Below, one piece after another: positions 1 through 13,570 of a stretch of 64,000 nucleotides of DNA. Where the stretch lies: contig JACEEZ010013404.1 in assembly GCA_016584305.1 (NCBI GenBank), forward strand, positions 193,501 through 257,500. Direction: 5' to 3'. Below the pieces are notes generated by a model. The model was not told the origin of the DNA, did not search any database, and saw only the letters and a list, made by a program, of their open reading frames with translations. The translations under genes were made by a program, and so were the position numbers. Source of the DNA: Chionoecetes opilio (Eukaryota; Arthropoda; Malacostraca; Decapoda; Majidae). Every line of letters starts with the position of its first letter. Position 1 is the stretch's first letter.

Positions 1-1305
1 AGGGGGTAGGTAGTAGAGGGAGGGTGGAGGTGAATGAGAAAGGGGGGGGAAGGCGGAAGGGGGTGCATAAAATGGGGGGAAGGTAGGGATGACAGCGCGC
101 GTAACGGTTTCTTATCGTCACGATAGACATAAAACGATCACGGTAGTGTCACGAAGCTGCTACATAGATAACGATAGCGTCACGATAGACTTACGATTGC
201 GCTGCGTTGGGTACAAACATCGGGGAGCTTCCCGATTTTTTAGTGCACGCACTAACTTTTCGTGGCCTCGGCCGAGCGCGTCACGAGCGTCACGATGGAC
301 CCATAACCAGGACCATGACGGCGCTGCGCATTGCATTGTTGGCGCGTTCGTGGTTCGATTATGGAATGTGTGACGGGGGCTTTACGAGCGGCGTTCAGCC
401 TCGTTGGCCATCATGAAGTAACTCGTCTTAGGGTAGTGTGCCCCCTCCCCTCCCTTCCCCCACCTTCACCAAGCCCTTTGTCAAGTGTCCTCTTCAAGGG
501 GATTGTTGTGTCCGGCGCATGGTCGTATCTAGCGTGGCTTTTGGCAAAAATTATCGTTATTGTTTTATCTTTCTTGGCATCACTTCCATTGCACATCATT
601 ATGCTCAATTACTGTTTAAGTACTGATACACCTCGTAGCGGCCAACACCGGGGCATCTTCGGCTCCGCGCGGTTGCCTGTACGAGGAAGAGGGTTGGAGT
701 AGGAGTAGGAGGAGGCTTGGGCAAGATTAATAGACATACTATCTATTATTACATACTGACTTTCTCCTTCTCGTATCCATACCCTGTTGTCCCTGAGCCC
801 CTGGGAACGCCGTCACAAGGGCCACCAGGAAGCAGATTAAGCCCTTTTGGAATCTCAGGTACTTCAATTATTGTCCTACATTACTCTCTGCACCGGAATT
901 TATTTCATTGTTGTTCAAGTGCATGTGTTCATTCAAGTGTTCTCTCGTGGCAGGAGCTGTAATGATAAGGATGATAACTATGATATAATGGATGTGTTGG
1001 AAGTGTTTGCACCTTTTCTGGCCATGTATTGCCAAGGCAGAGTGACTGTTATCGATCATCGTATTTCCTGTTATTCAAAAATTCTTATGGACTCACTTTG
1101 TACAGTTGGACTTGACATTTATTGAATTGCTTGCGTATTATTCTAGTCATCGCGGATAATATATATACTACTTGGACCTCGACGCACTGTTTTCTTCCCA
1201 AACCACCACCACCGCTCTCCTAGGCAGCCACGTCTCCTCCTCGTCACCTTCACAGCACTTGTGTCGCATAACGAAACATCGTGAGAGAAAATGGGAGGAA
1301 ACTGA
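1..1305. other. no recognisable gene
   Basis: Short overlapping open frames occur but none shows a domain, a codon pattern or splice signals I can support. The first 90 bases are G-rich simple sequence. I see nothing else in this stretch. Confidence 0.4.
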
Positions 1306-1311
1306 CACTAA

Positions 1312-1494
1312 AGGCTGATTCACACTGGCGTTTTTTTCGGCATTTTTATCTGACGAGAAGGGGTCTGGGTCTGGGGCTGGTGTCATGATCGCAATAGGTT
1401 TTCAACAAAAATCACACACCGATCGCTCGGTCTTTCAAGAGACCGACTTCTCGTCAGATAAAAATGCCGAAAAAACGCCAGTGTGAATCAGCCT
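1312..1494. mobile_element. Harbinger-type MITE
   Basis: A 183-bp element has terminal inverted repeats of about 48 bp, beginning AGGCTGATTCACACTGGC on both sides and differing mainly by one base in a T run. It is flanked by the 3-bp direct repeat TAA (1309-1311 and 1495-1497). A TWA target duplication is the known signature of PIF/Harbinger elements. There is no coding capacity, so it would be mobilised in trans. The superfamily call rests on the TSD length and is an inference. Confidence 0.65.
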
Positions 1495-1553
1495 TAAGAA
1501 ACCACAGAATGTTCCCAACTTCCAACCTCAAGGTCTCGTGTTTCCAGAGTAGT

Positions 1554-1706
1554 AGTAAGAGTAGTAGTTAAAGAGTAGAGTAAATGTAAAAGAAGAGTAG
1601 ATAAAGAGTAAGACAAGTAGGTAGTGCAAACAATATCTTCCGATAAATCTTTCAATAAACTACTTAAAAAAATATCACAGAAATTACTTTATTATTTTTC
1701 ATTCAA
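1554..1706 (-). repeat. left arm of dispersed inverted repeat
   Basis: The reverse complement of this stretch matches 3186-3370, including the shared words GATATTGTTTGCACTACC and TCTTACTCTTT. The arms are about 130-150 bp with several mismatches and indels, and they enclose the (CT)n and (CA)n arrays. Confidence 0.6.
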
Positions 1707-1710
1707 CAAT

Positions 1711-1748
1711 ACCCTTTTTTTCCCATAGCCAATCTTACTCTTCCCTTT

Positions 1749-1827
<79 letters not shown>

Positions 1828-1828
1828 T

Positions 1829-1915
<87 letters not shown>

Positions 1916-2290
1916 CTCATCAAAACTACTACAATTTTGGCGGGTAATATTTTCGCGTTACCTCCCTCAATCATAAAACTATCACAAATACATGCTGGCT
2001 ATTAGTGATTACTATAAATAAGAATACGGGCTTCAAATATATATCAATGTTCTATGTGGTGGGATTTTAGAATGTGTCGCGAATATAACACTACGCTAAT
2101 TTCTTGACGACCACCACCACCACCACCCATTCTTATGATGTGCTATTGCAGACTAAATTATGACGCTCGCTCTGTTGCTCGCTCGGTAAAATCCTAGAGT
2201 CCTTTCCCGCCCTTATTATTGGTTTTATTTTCTCCAGACCTTCACAGATGCCTTCAGATACCTCTAAAACGTAATTATAAAGCGGGGGTG
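1711..2290. repeat. dispersed 0.5-kb unit, copy A
   Basis: The unit consists of a TTACTCTTCCCTTTAATT lead, (CT)n, and a single-copy-like block with the words TTTTGGCGGGTAATATTTTC and ACATGCTGGCTATTAG. It recurs at 8208-8680 and 10494-10960 with a few percent divergence. No coding potential or termini are recognised. Confidence 0.75.
1750..1913. repeat. (CT)n microsatellite
   Basis: An almost uninterrupted CT dinucleotide run of about 160 bp has two short TTCT interruptions. It heads the dispersed unit that recurs at 8252 and 10494. Confidence 0.95.
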
Positions 2291-2384
2291 TTGCCCCCTT
2301 CAAACCCCCCCCTATATTCCTATCATTATTTAAGTGTCATGTTTCAAAGCTTTTTAACTCATTACTTTCCTACTAATTACCTCA

Positions 2385-2386
<2 letters not shown>

Positions 2387-2415
<29 letters not shown>

Positions 2416-2974
2416 CACACACACACACATACACACAGTACACACATACACACAGTCACACAGTACACACATACACACAGTACACACACACACATACACA
2501 CACATACACACAGTACACACACACACATACACACAGTACACACACACACATACACACAGTACACACAGTCACACAGTACACATACATACAGTACACACAC
2601 ACACACATCACACACAGTCACACACACATCATAAGAATACAAGTAAACACAACATAAAAACATTCATATACATGTAGACAAACATAACACATAACATACT
2701 CACATCATACCCAGTAACAACTAAAAGAATACACAAGTACACACAGCACACATACACACAGTACACACACACACACATACACACAGTACACACACACACA
2801 TACACACAGTACACACACACACACATACACACAGTACACACACACACATACACACAGTACACACACACACATACACACAGACATACACACAGTACACACA
2901 CACACATACACACAGTACACACACACACACATACACACAGTACACACACACATACACACAGTACACACACACAC
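2387..2974. repeat. compound (CA)n array
   Basis: (AC)n tracts alternate regularly with AGTACAC and ATACAC to give a higher-order pattern. A non-repetitive gap lies at about 2632-2740. Open frames here on both strands are repeat translations. Confidence 0.95.
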
Positions 2975-3185
2975 ATTTTTATTTAAGATTTTTTTTTTTA
3001 TGGGATGGAAGATTTTTTTATAACTGATAATAGTTTATTAAAATAAATTGTCATATTATTTGTGATGTAAGAATGATGATAATGGTAATTCATGACGTAA
3101 AGTTTTCCTGTAGTACTATTTTGAAGTTTAAAGGGAAAGAGTTGTACGAAAGTAATGATACTATTTATTAATGAAAAATAATCAA

Positions 3186-3370
3186 GTCATTTCTGTGATA
3201 TTTTTTAAGTAGTATATTAAAAGATTTATTGGAAGATATTGTTTGCACTACCTACTTGTCTTACTCTTTCTCTACTCTTTTATTTACATTTACTCTACTC
3301 TTTCTCCCTTCTTACTCTTTCTCTACTCTTTTATTTACATTTACTCTACTCTTTCTCCCTTCTTACCTTT
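3186..3370 (+). repeat. right arm of dispersed inverted repeat, with a local tandem duplication
   Basis: This is the inverted partner of 1554-1706. At its inner end, a roughly 50-bp segment containing TTTATTTACATTTACTCTAC is tandemly duplicated. Confidence 0.6.
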
Positions 3371-3379
3371 ATCTACTCT

Positions 3380-4690
3380 TCCTCTCTTCCTCACTCTTAA
3401 TCCTCGTCCTTTTTTCCGTTTGTAACTAAGATAATTTTCCCTCTGTCTGTTTCTCTCGTCCCTTGCAGCGTCGTCGCCCCGCCGAGAGGAGGAGAAAAAG
3501 AAGAAAAGGATTGACATGAAAAGATGACAAGGGAAAGAAAAGGCAGCAAGAAAACACGTTGGTAATGTATTCAATATTTATTTAGTACAATGATAAAATA
3601 TCTTTTATTTGTAGTTAAAGTAAATTATTCATCCAATAGTCAGTAATATTTTTGATTACTCTTTTCTTTATTAACTTATACAATACTAATGATTGTATAT
3701 TTTATTATTAAACAACTATTCTGAATTAACTTATTTAAATTTGTTTTAAATATTTATATATTCATTCTATATTAAATATTATTTAATTTCTTTGAAAACA
3801 ATATTTGCATTTTGCGTCTGAATGGCAGGAAAATATTTGCCTACAATAATTGTTGCAGATAAAATATGACTACTTTTAATGTTTTTGAGCGAATATTTCT
3901 TACAATTTAATCTCTTATTCATATATAGAGCACCCCCAAAATTGCACTGTTGTTTTAAGGAATGGTTTGCACATAGGTGGGGACTCTTAAAGCTTGGTAC
4001 GGACATTATATTCTTTATTTATTTATATACAAATACAAATGAACTCCACCAAAAACGGATTGACAAAAAAAGATAAATAAAATCCTACTCATTTGATTTC
4101 TATTAAAAAAAATACCTATATATTTCGATCTCTAAAAACATTACTTACATTTTTAAATTTATTATTCTAAAAAGAAATAACTTGTATTATTAATATTAAT
4201 AATACATCTTATTTTTTTATTAATTTATTATATAAATATATATATTCGATCTCTAAAAAATGTACTTAAACAATTTGTTTATCTTTTTATAAAGAAATTA
4301 CTTAATATTTGATCTCATATTCGATCTCTAAAAAAAATTTGATTATTTGATCTGATCTCTTAAAGAAATTATTTATTTGATCTCTTTTTAAAAAAAAGTT
4401 ACTTGAAATATATATTTATTCTATTCTTCTTAAATCTAATTTTAAGAAAATTATACTGATAAACTAAAAAAATATGATCGAAATTTCATTTAGAACGACT
4501 TAGTTTTTTCTTTCCCTGCCAGAGGACGACTACCACCACCGCCTGACCTCGTGACCTGACCTGCCTCGCCACACCTGTAACAAAACACAACAATAAGACT
4601 CACTATAGTAATAATAACATACAACAATATCAAAACAATAAAACACTATTAAGTAAAATAACCAGACTGTTATACTGTCCTGTTATGTAA
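3380..4690. other. AT-rich DNA with degenerate repeats
   Basis: From about 4110 to 4400 the phrase TTCGATCTCTAAAAAA recurs irregularly, suggesting a decayed tandem array. No gene is recognised. Confidence 0.4.
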
Positions 4691-4699
4691 GGGTGATAC

Positions 4700-5085
4700 T
4701 AATGAATAAATAGGGTGACATATAAAGGGGTCTCTGAAATTAGTTATTTAAAGTAAAAAAAAGTAGTTATTTAAGGGGGCCTCTGACATTTAATGGATGT
4801 ATTTAAGGGGTCTGAAATGGGTGATATTTAAGGGGGCCTTTGAAATCGGTGGTTATTTAAAGGGGTCTCTGAAATGGATACTGTTATTTAAAGTGTTATT
4901 TAAGGGGGCCTCTGATATTAATGGATGTTATTTAAGGGGTCTCTGAAATGGGTAAGGCCTTTTTTCATAGCTATAAAAGGAATACTAAAACTATCTTATA
5001 AAATGTAACAGCCTAAATAAAATGTAGAATAAATTGAGATTAAGATACACTTTATAAGTAATAATTATTTAAGGGGGTTAGAAAT
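4700..5085. repeat. degenerate tandem repeat, TTATTTAAGGGG units
   Basis: Imperfect units built on TTATTTAAGGGGTCTCTGAAAT recur about eight times with variable spacing. They are non-coding. Confidence 0.6.
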
Positions 5086-5091
5086 GACTAT

Positions 5092-5299
5092 TTAACCCTT
5101 TGAGGCCCAGAGCGTTATTGCCATTGTAATTTGGGTACCATTAGACGCTTTTTAGTTAATATAAACTATTTTATAGATATGATCTGTTAAGTATCCTTGT
5201 CGACTAACTCATTTGGTATATTCAGTTACTTTTCGTAATTTTATGGCTGAAAACACGATTTTTTATAGCAAAGGAAAGATCTGGGCGTGAAGGGGTTAA
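5092..5299. mobile_element. piggyBac-type MITE (TTAA-flanked)
   Basis: The element is bounded by TTAA at 5092-5095 and 5296-5299. The ends CCCTTTGAGGCCCAGA and CCCCTTCACGCCCAGAT (after reverse complementing the right end) form imperfect terminal inverted repeats of about 20 bp. TTAA duplication with CCCT-starting ends is typical of piggyBac elements. Related ends occur at 5572, 7097-7100 and 13256. No ORF is present. Confidence 0.6.
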
Positions 5300-6023
5300 G
5301 GGAGTTAGAAATTTTACTATTTAAATAGAGAGTTTCTAGAATGGATATTAATTAATGGCATGTTTTAGAATATATATATTAGGATGCGGGAAATAAATAA
5401 AATTAAATATATAAAAACTACGATTTTTTTTTTAATTACCTAAAAAACCCTTTAATTGGTTTAATTAATTGACTAACTATTCACCCTATTTTGTTAATTA
5501 TATATACACTATTCACAAATACATTTTTTTGTTCTAATACTTCTATTTTGTCTTCATTCGATCTCCCATGTTTACCCTTGAGGCCCAAACCGTAATTTCC
5601 ATTGTAATTTGGCGTATGTGGGGCCCCATATTTGACTTATGTAAAGCCCCCTCCCTTACTTACTACTCCCCTCCCTTACTACCTTACTTACTACTACCTT
5701 GCTTACTACCTAACTTGCTTACTACCTTATACCGCTCCTCAGACTTGCAATGGACCAATTTACTCACACCTAAAACACGGAGTATTATAAAGCTTTGGGT
5801 GCAATATAGGCTACATATCACTGTACTCATATTCTTTTTGCTGAGAAATGCACCATAAATGAAATATATGGCCTTTTTGGGGCCAAAATATCACAACACG
5901 GCGGAACGCGCTGTCATTGGTTGTGACGTAGTAACTGCAAACTCAGATCTCGCCTGATCAGCTGATCGGCTTGTTTTGGCTCAGCAAACCGCAAATTATA
6001 GTTTTATTTTACTAACCTAACTA
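5300..6023. other. AT-rich intergenic DNA
   Basis: The stretch holds a second piggyBac-like MITE end near 5572 (CCCTTGAGGCCCAAACC), a ladder of TTACTACC-type words at 5650-5730, and nothing else recognisable. Confidence 0.35.
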
Positions 6024-6281
6024 ACTTGCATTACCCCTACTACCGCAAGATGACCAGTAATCCTCCTTCAAGTGATGTAGTAGGTATTCACTGTGTTTGT
6101 GAATATGTAAGTTGTAGTTTATAAGGAAAAAGTGGATAGACAGAGCAAAGTGGCCCGTGACACCAGACAAGTGATGACTTCTGGGATCGGCATTCCTTAT
6201 AGGGAGCTTAAATGAACCTGCAATGACATGTACAGCTAGACAGATAGACGAACTCATAGAGGAACAGGTAGAAATGTATGG
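6024..6281 (+). repeat. left arm of 258-bp near-perfect inverted repeat
   Basis: This arm pairs with 6350-6608. I can see only about one substitution (CAGCTAGA against AAGCTAGA near 6235). A 68-base spacer separates the arms. The mirrored 78-residue open frames on opposite strands are a by-product of the symmetry. Confidence 0.9.
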
Positions 6282-6349
6282 TTAGTAAAGGTTGTAGTGG
6301 TGAGTAGAGTGACGAAGGGTGTATGTTTTGCTTATGTGGGGAAAGAAAG

Positions 6350-6608
6350 CCATACATTTCTACCTGTTCCTCTATGAGTTCGTCTATCTGTCTAGCTTTA
6401 CATGTCATTGCAGGTTCATTTAAGCTCCCTATAAGGAATGCCGATCCCAGAAGTCATCACTTGTCTGGTGTCACGGGCCACTTTGCTCTGTCTATCCACT
6501 TTTTCCTTATAAACTACAACTTACATATTCACAAACACAGTGAATACCTACTACATCACTTGAAGGAGGATTACTGGTCATCTTGCGGTAGTAGGGGTAA
6601 TGCAAGTT
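6350..6608 (-). repeat. right arm of 258-bp near-perfect inverted repeat
   Basis: This is the inverted partner of 6024-6281. Outside the arms similarity drops abruptly, apart from a short shared GTTGTGACGT on both flanks. A foldback element is possible, but no target duplication was found. Confidence 0.9.
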
Positions 6609-6868
6609 GGTGTATTAGTAGGTAGTACATAATAGTAGCGGCCGCTTGACAGCTGTTTTGCTCTGTTGTTTGTGCTTATGACGTCACAACATGGCGCCAG
6701 TCGTTTTAGAGCGTATACATTTTCCTGCACTTAAATTGGCTGTATCATCAAAAATACTGTTCACATAGAAAAATCAACATCACTGCCCAACTATATGAGG
6801 CTTGAAGATGTCAAATCAATCCTTACCTCAAGTAGAGTAAACGGGTCCATTCTTTCAACACCTTGATT

Positions 6869-6872
<4 letters not shown>

Positions 6873-6934
<62 letters not shown>
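6873..6934. repeat. (CT)n microsatellite
   Basis: An uninterrupted CT dinucleotide run of about 60 bp. Confidence 0.95.
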
Positions 6935-6936
<2 letters not shown>

Positions 6937-6939
6937 CGT

Positions 6940-7100
6940 ATGACGATTTTAATGAATATAATCAATATTTTATAGCTGTGACCAGTTTAGTATCCTTGTC
7001 CACTAGCTAATGTGGTATATTAAGCCACTTTTCGTAATTTTATAGCTAACAACAGACGGTTGTATATATTAATGGAAAGATAAGGGCGTGAAGGGGTTAA
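6940..7100. mobile_element. truncated piggyBac-type MITE
   Basis: The stretch shares TATCCTTGTC, ACTTTTCGTAATTTTAT and the terminal GGGCGTGAAGGGGTTAA with the element at 5092-5299. It ends at TTAA 7097-7100. The left part is replaced by the adjoining (CT)n tract. Confidence 0.55.
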
Positions 7101-7189
7101 TTGCCAACACATTAACTTCAAATAATATACTGTTATTAATAGACTACTAAATATATTACTATATTTTATAATATACCCTTTAAATATAC

Positions 7190-8240
7190 ACTAATTATTT
7201 TTTACCCTTAGCTTACTTAGACCTTAATGTCTCTACCCCTTAGCCTTTAAATTATATTACACCTTTTTTTCCCCTTATTGCTAACCCCTTACTGTCTTTT
7301 GCCCCTTTAAAGAGCTAACCTTTTCCCTTAACTCTTTAAATAACAAACACCCTTTCTCTTTTTCCCCCTTTGATAACCCCTTAGTATTTTAACCCTTTGA
7401 ATAACTAACCTTTTCCTTTAACCCTTTAAATTACAAACACTTACCCTTTAAAATGAATAACCTTTTCTTCCCCCTTTGATAACCCCTTAGTATTTTAACC
7501 CTTTAAATAACTAAACTTTACCATTAACCCTTTAAATTAAACACCCTTTGAATTCCAATAACCCTTTTTCCCCCTTTGCGAAACCCCTTAGTTTTTTTTA
7601 CCCATTAAATAACTAACCCCTTACCCTTTACATTACAAACATTTACCCTTTAAAATCCAATAATCTTTTTTTCCCTTTTGCTAGACCCCTTATGTTTTTT
7701 TTACCCTATAAATAACTGCCTTTTACTCTTTAAATTACAAACACTTACCCTTTAAAATCCAATAACCTTTTCTTTCCTTTCTTGCTAACCCCTTAAGTCT
7801 TTTCCCTTTAAATTATAATACTCCTTTTTCCCCTTCGTCTTTCCCCCTTACCTTATTTACCCCATAGCTAACCCCTTACCCTTTTACCCTTAAAATAACT
7901 CAAGTTTTCCCCTTGCTTACCCCTTATTTTTTACCCCTTTGCCCTTTAAATGACAAATATCCCTTTTTTCCATTACCCTATAAATTTGATAACCTTTTTC
8001 CCACCCCATTTGCTTACCCCTTATTTAACTTCCCCTTAACCATTGAAATCACAACTAACACTTAACCCTTTGCATTTCAATAACCCTTTTTTACCCTTTG
8101 CTCACTTACTCGTTATCCCTTAGAAATTATGCTTTAAACTACATATACCACTTTTCCCTTTTGATAACCCCTTAATTTTTACCCCTTTACCCTTTAAGTT
8201 ACAACAATACCCTTTTTTTCCATAGCTAACCCCTTACTCT
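7190..8240. repeat. degenerate satellite of CCCTTTAAA / AACCCCTTA units
   Basis: About one kilobase of recurring phrases (ACCCTTTAAATTACAAAC, TTTTTCCCCCTTTG, TAACCCCTTA) has a loose period of roughly 60-70 bp and high divergence. It is non-coding. It is not the arthropod telomere repeat TTAGG. Confidence 0.65.
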
Positions 8241-8247
8241 TCCCTTT

Positions 8248-8300
<53 letters not shown>

Positions 8301-8763
8301 CTCATCAAAACTACTACAATTTTGGCGGGTAATATTTTCGCGTTACCTCCCTCAATCGTAAAACTATCACAAATACATGCTGGCTATTAGGTGATTACTA
8401 TAAATAAGAATACTGGCTTCAAATATATATCAAAATGTTCTATGTGGAGGGATTTTAGAATGTGTCGCGAATATAACACTACGCTAATTTCTTGACGACC
8501 ACCACCACCACCACCACCCATACTTATGATGTGCTATTGAAGACTAAATTATGACGCTCGCTCTGTTGCTCACTCGGTAAAATAAATCCTAGAGTCCTTT
8601 CCCGCCCTTATTTTTATTTTCTCCAGACCTTCACAGATGCCTTCACATACCTCTAAAACGTAATTATAAAGTGGGCGAGATGCCTTCAAATTAATTTCAA
8701 ACTAATCATTGGGTATTTAGTTATCTATAGTCATCTTGTTAACTTTAAGTGAGGTGAAAGAGT

Positions 8764-9243
8764 GAATGAAAGAAGGAAGGAAGGAAAGAAGGAAGGAAGG
8801 AAGGAGAAGGAAGGAAGGAAGGAAGGAAGGAGGGAAGGAGGGAAGGAGGGAGGGAGGGAGGGATGGAGGGAGGGAAGGAAGGGAGGGAGGAAAGGAAGGA
8901 AGGAATCAAGGAAGGAAGGAATCAAGGAAGGAGGGAAGGAAGGAAGGAATCAAGGAAGGAGGGAAGGAAGGAAGGAGGGAAGAAAGGAAGGAAGGAAGAA
9001 AGGAAGGAGGGAGGGAGGGAGGGAGGAAAGGAAGGAAGGAAGGAAGGAAGGAAGGAAGGAATCAAGGAAGGAGGGAAGGAAGGAAGGAGGGAGGGAGGGA
9101 GGAATAAAAGGAAGGAAGGAAGGAAGGAATCAAGGAAGGAATCAAGGAAGGAGGGAAGGAAGGAAGGAAGGAAGGAAGGAATGAAGGAAGGAAGGAAGGA
9201 ATCAAGGAAGGAGGGAAGGAAGGAAGGAAGGTAGGAAGGAGGA
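8764..9243. repeat. GGAA/GGGA tetranucleotide array
   Basis: About 480 bp of purine-only GGAA and GGGA repeats carry interspersed ATCAAGGAA words. It lies inside copy B and is open in several frames only because of the repeat. Confidence 0.95.
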
Positions 9244-9474
9244 GGGGGAGAAATAATATAATTGAATACCCAATATCTGTCTCCCACCCAACCCCTCTCT
9301 CTCTCTCTCTCTCTCACCTAATAATTCAAACCAAAAACTTACAAAAAATAGATAATTACCATAAAAACCACTAACCACTTAACGACCACTTAGCTCATTC
9401 CAATACCAGGACAGTATTAGTCACCATTAGGGTATTGGTCAACAGGGAATATTGTACTAGACTGCAGTTTTACC

Positions 9475-9807
9475 CATTATTATTATTATTATTATTATTA
9501 CTATTATTATTATTACTATTATTATTATTACTATTATTATTATTATTATTATTATTACTATTATTATTATTACTATTATTATTATTATTACTATTATTAT
9601 TATTACTATTATTATTATTACTATTATTACTATTATTATTATTACTATTATTATTATTACTATTATTATTATTACTATTATTATTATTATTATTACTATT
9701 ACTATTATTATTATTATTATTACTATTATTATTATTACTATTATAATTATTACTATTATTATTATTATTATTATTACTATTATTATTATTACTATTATTA
9801 TTATTAC
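9475..9807. repeat. (TTA)n array with TAC variants
   Basis: About 330 bp of ATT trinucleotides carry regular ACT interruptions. The poly-Leu and poly-Ile frames are artefacts. Copy C has only about 55 bp of this array. Confidence 0.95.
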
Positions 9808-10060
9808 ACTTACCTTCAAGTCACGCTCTCCCTCTCTCTGCATACGTCCTTCCTCCTCCACGGCTGTCCTCCAAATGCCTCCTTCTCTTCTTCCTCCTCC
9901 TCCTCCTCCTCCTCTTCCACGTCCTCCTCCTCCGTCTCGAAGCTCCGTGAAGCAGTTTCTCGTTTTCTTTCTGGAATGTTAAAGAAAATGAGATAATAAA
10001 GAGAGAAAATTAGAGATAGAAATATAAGGTCAAATGATTGTTATTTGTGTTTCTTTGTTT

Positions 10061-12175
<2,115 letters not shown>

Positions 12176-12195
12176 AACAAAACAGAAACAAGAGC

Positions 12196-12253
12196 AGAGA
12201 GAGAGAGAGAGAGAGAAGAAAGAGGAATGGTTAAAGATAATAAAGAGAGCAAG

Positions 12254-12331
<78 letters not shown>

Positions 12332-12477
12332 AAGCCTACCCTTCCTTCCTCTCTCTCATTAAAAAAGAAACAGAGAACAAGTGGTTTAGAAGTCTCTCTC
12401 TCTCTCTCTCTCTCTCTGCACCTGTAACCTCTAATTAACCTGTGAAATACCTGTAAAGAAGGAAGTACACTCCTCCC

Positions 12478-12521
<44 letters not shown>
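12196..12521. repeat. (GA)n and (CT)n microsatellites
   Basis: GA tracts lie at 12196-12214 and 12258-12329, and CT tracts at 12394-12418 and 12481-12521, separated by short unique sequence. Confidence 0.9.
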
Positions 12522-12522
<1 letters not shown>

Positions 12523-12573
12523 TGTATTTTTGCTACGTAGTTTGTGGGATGTTAAAAAACAGGATTGCTTTGT

Positions 12574-13202
12574 TAGCAGTGGCGTAGCTAGGGATCTATC
12601 AATAGCGAGGGGCACCTGGGGGGGCACTAGGCAAGCCTCGCCTTAGGGAAGGCGGTGGCCGAGTGGTTAGCGCCTGGAGGTGGCAAGCTCGGTGTACCGA
12701 CTTCGAATCCCGCCAGGTGCCAGAAATATTTCGGCAATCGTCGAGTAGCTTAAGAACACCCACATGCTGTCCATTAACTCTACCTTCGATTGCGAGTGCA
12801 TCGGAGGACACAGGGGGGCGGCATGAGCCTCTAATCACAGGCGTCACTATAACAATCCTGCCTGCGCCACCACGGGCGAGAGCTAACTATCATAGCCCTT
12901 AAGTGAACCTTCAGGGCCTGCCATCCCAGCCCTGGAGGTCACTGTCTACGTACAGGCGCTAAAGGCTGAAAGGCAAAAAACTAAACAAAAAAAAATAATA
13001 AATGAAGAAGAAAAATAATACGGAGTTCAGATGCCACATAGAAGAATAGCTATGAGGCCATATTCTAAGATCCGATCAGTGGTGGGTATTAGAGCATTAT
13101 ACAGAAGAGGGAAGCCAGGGCCAGTGGGGGGCATCTGGGGGGGCACAGGATTGTCATGGAGGGACACGTGCCCCCCCATGCCTCCCGTGGCCACACCACT
13201 GG
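12574..13202. mobile_element. hAT-like element carrying a nested SINE
   Basis: The left end CAGTGGCGTAGCTAGGG and the reverse-complemented right end CAGTGGTGTGGCCACGGG resemble hAT terminal repeats. Both inner flanks carry GGGGGGGCAC. An SINE at 12651-12985 sits inside. No matching 8-bp target duplication is visible, so the boundaries are tentative. Confidence 0.4.
12651..12985 (+). mobile_element. tRNA-derived SINE, family A (full-length copy)
   Basis: The head contains a Pol III A box (TGGCCGAGTGG) and a weak B box (TTCGAATCC). The body carries ATTGCGAGTGCATCGGAGGA and CCTGCCTGCGCCACCACGGG, and the tail is AACAAAAAAAAATAATAA. The A box resembles that of Leu/Ser-type tRNAs. Copies or fragments occur at 18937, 24562, 51356 and 58722. 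Confidence 0.75.
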
Positions 13203-13255
13203 CTTGCTCGTCTTGTTGTGGAAGTAATCATATATTTCTTGTTTCATTCCCCTAT

Positions 13256-13335
13256 TTAACCCCTTCACGCCCAGATCTTTCCTTTGCTATAAAAAGATTG
13301 TCTGTTGTTAGCCATAAAATTACGAAATGTCCCTT
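13256..13335. mobile_element. piggyBac-type MITE end
   Basis: TTAA followed by CCCCTTCACGCCCAGATC and TTGCTATAAAAAGATTG matches the right end of the 5092-5299 element in inverted orientation. The remainder is replaced by the 15-bp minisatellite. Confidence 0.5.
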
Positions 13336-13363
13336 TATATGCCAAATTAGTTGGTACCCGGAC

Positions 13364-13570
13364 AGTTTGCCTACGGACAGTTTGCCTACGGACAGTTTGC
13401 CTACGGACTGTTTGCCTACGGACAGTTTGCCTACCGGACAGTTTGCCTACGGACAGTTTGCCTACCGGACATTTTGCCTACCGGACATTTTGCCTACCGG
13501 ACACTTTGCCTACGGACAATTTGCCTACGGACACTTTGCCTACGGACACTTTGCCTACGGACACTGCCTC
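13364..13570. repeat. 15-bp minisatellite
   Basis: About 13-14 units of the type CGGACAGTTTGCCTA have variants CGGACATTTTGCCTA and CGGACACTTTGCCTA, with an extra C in some units. Because 15 is a multiple of three, the array stays open in several frames. There is no other evidence of coding. Confidence 0.9.

Noticed and set aside
2219..2976. Thr-His and Val-Cys repeat frames
   Set aside because: Translations of the compound CA array.
6021..6625. two mirrored protein-coding genes
   Set aside because: The 78-residue frames are the same sequence on both arms of the palindrome and have no domain.
7190..8240. telomeric repeat
   Set aside because: The words are CCCTTTAAA/AACCCCTTA with a loose long period, not the arthropod TTAGG hexamer or pentamer arrays.
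8762..9317. long frames rich in Lys-Glu-Gly or Pro-Ser-Phe-Leu
   Set aside because: Translations of the GGAA array on either strand.
9435..9861. poly-Leu and poly-Ile frames
   Set aside because: Translations of the TTA array.
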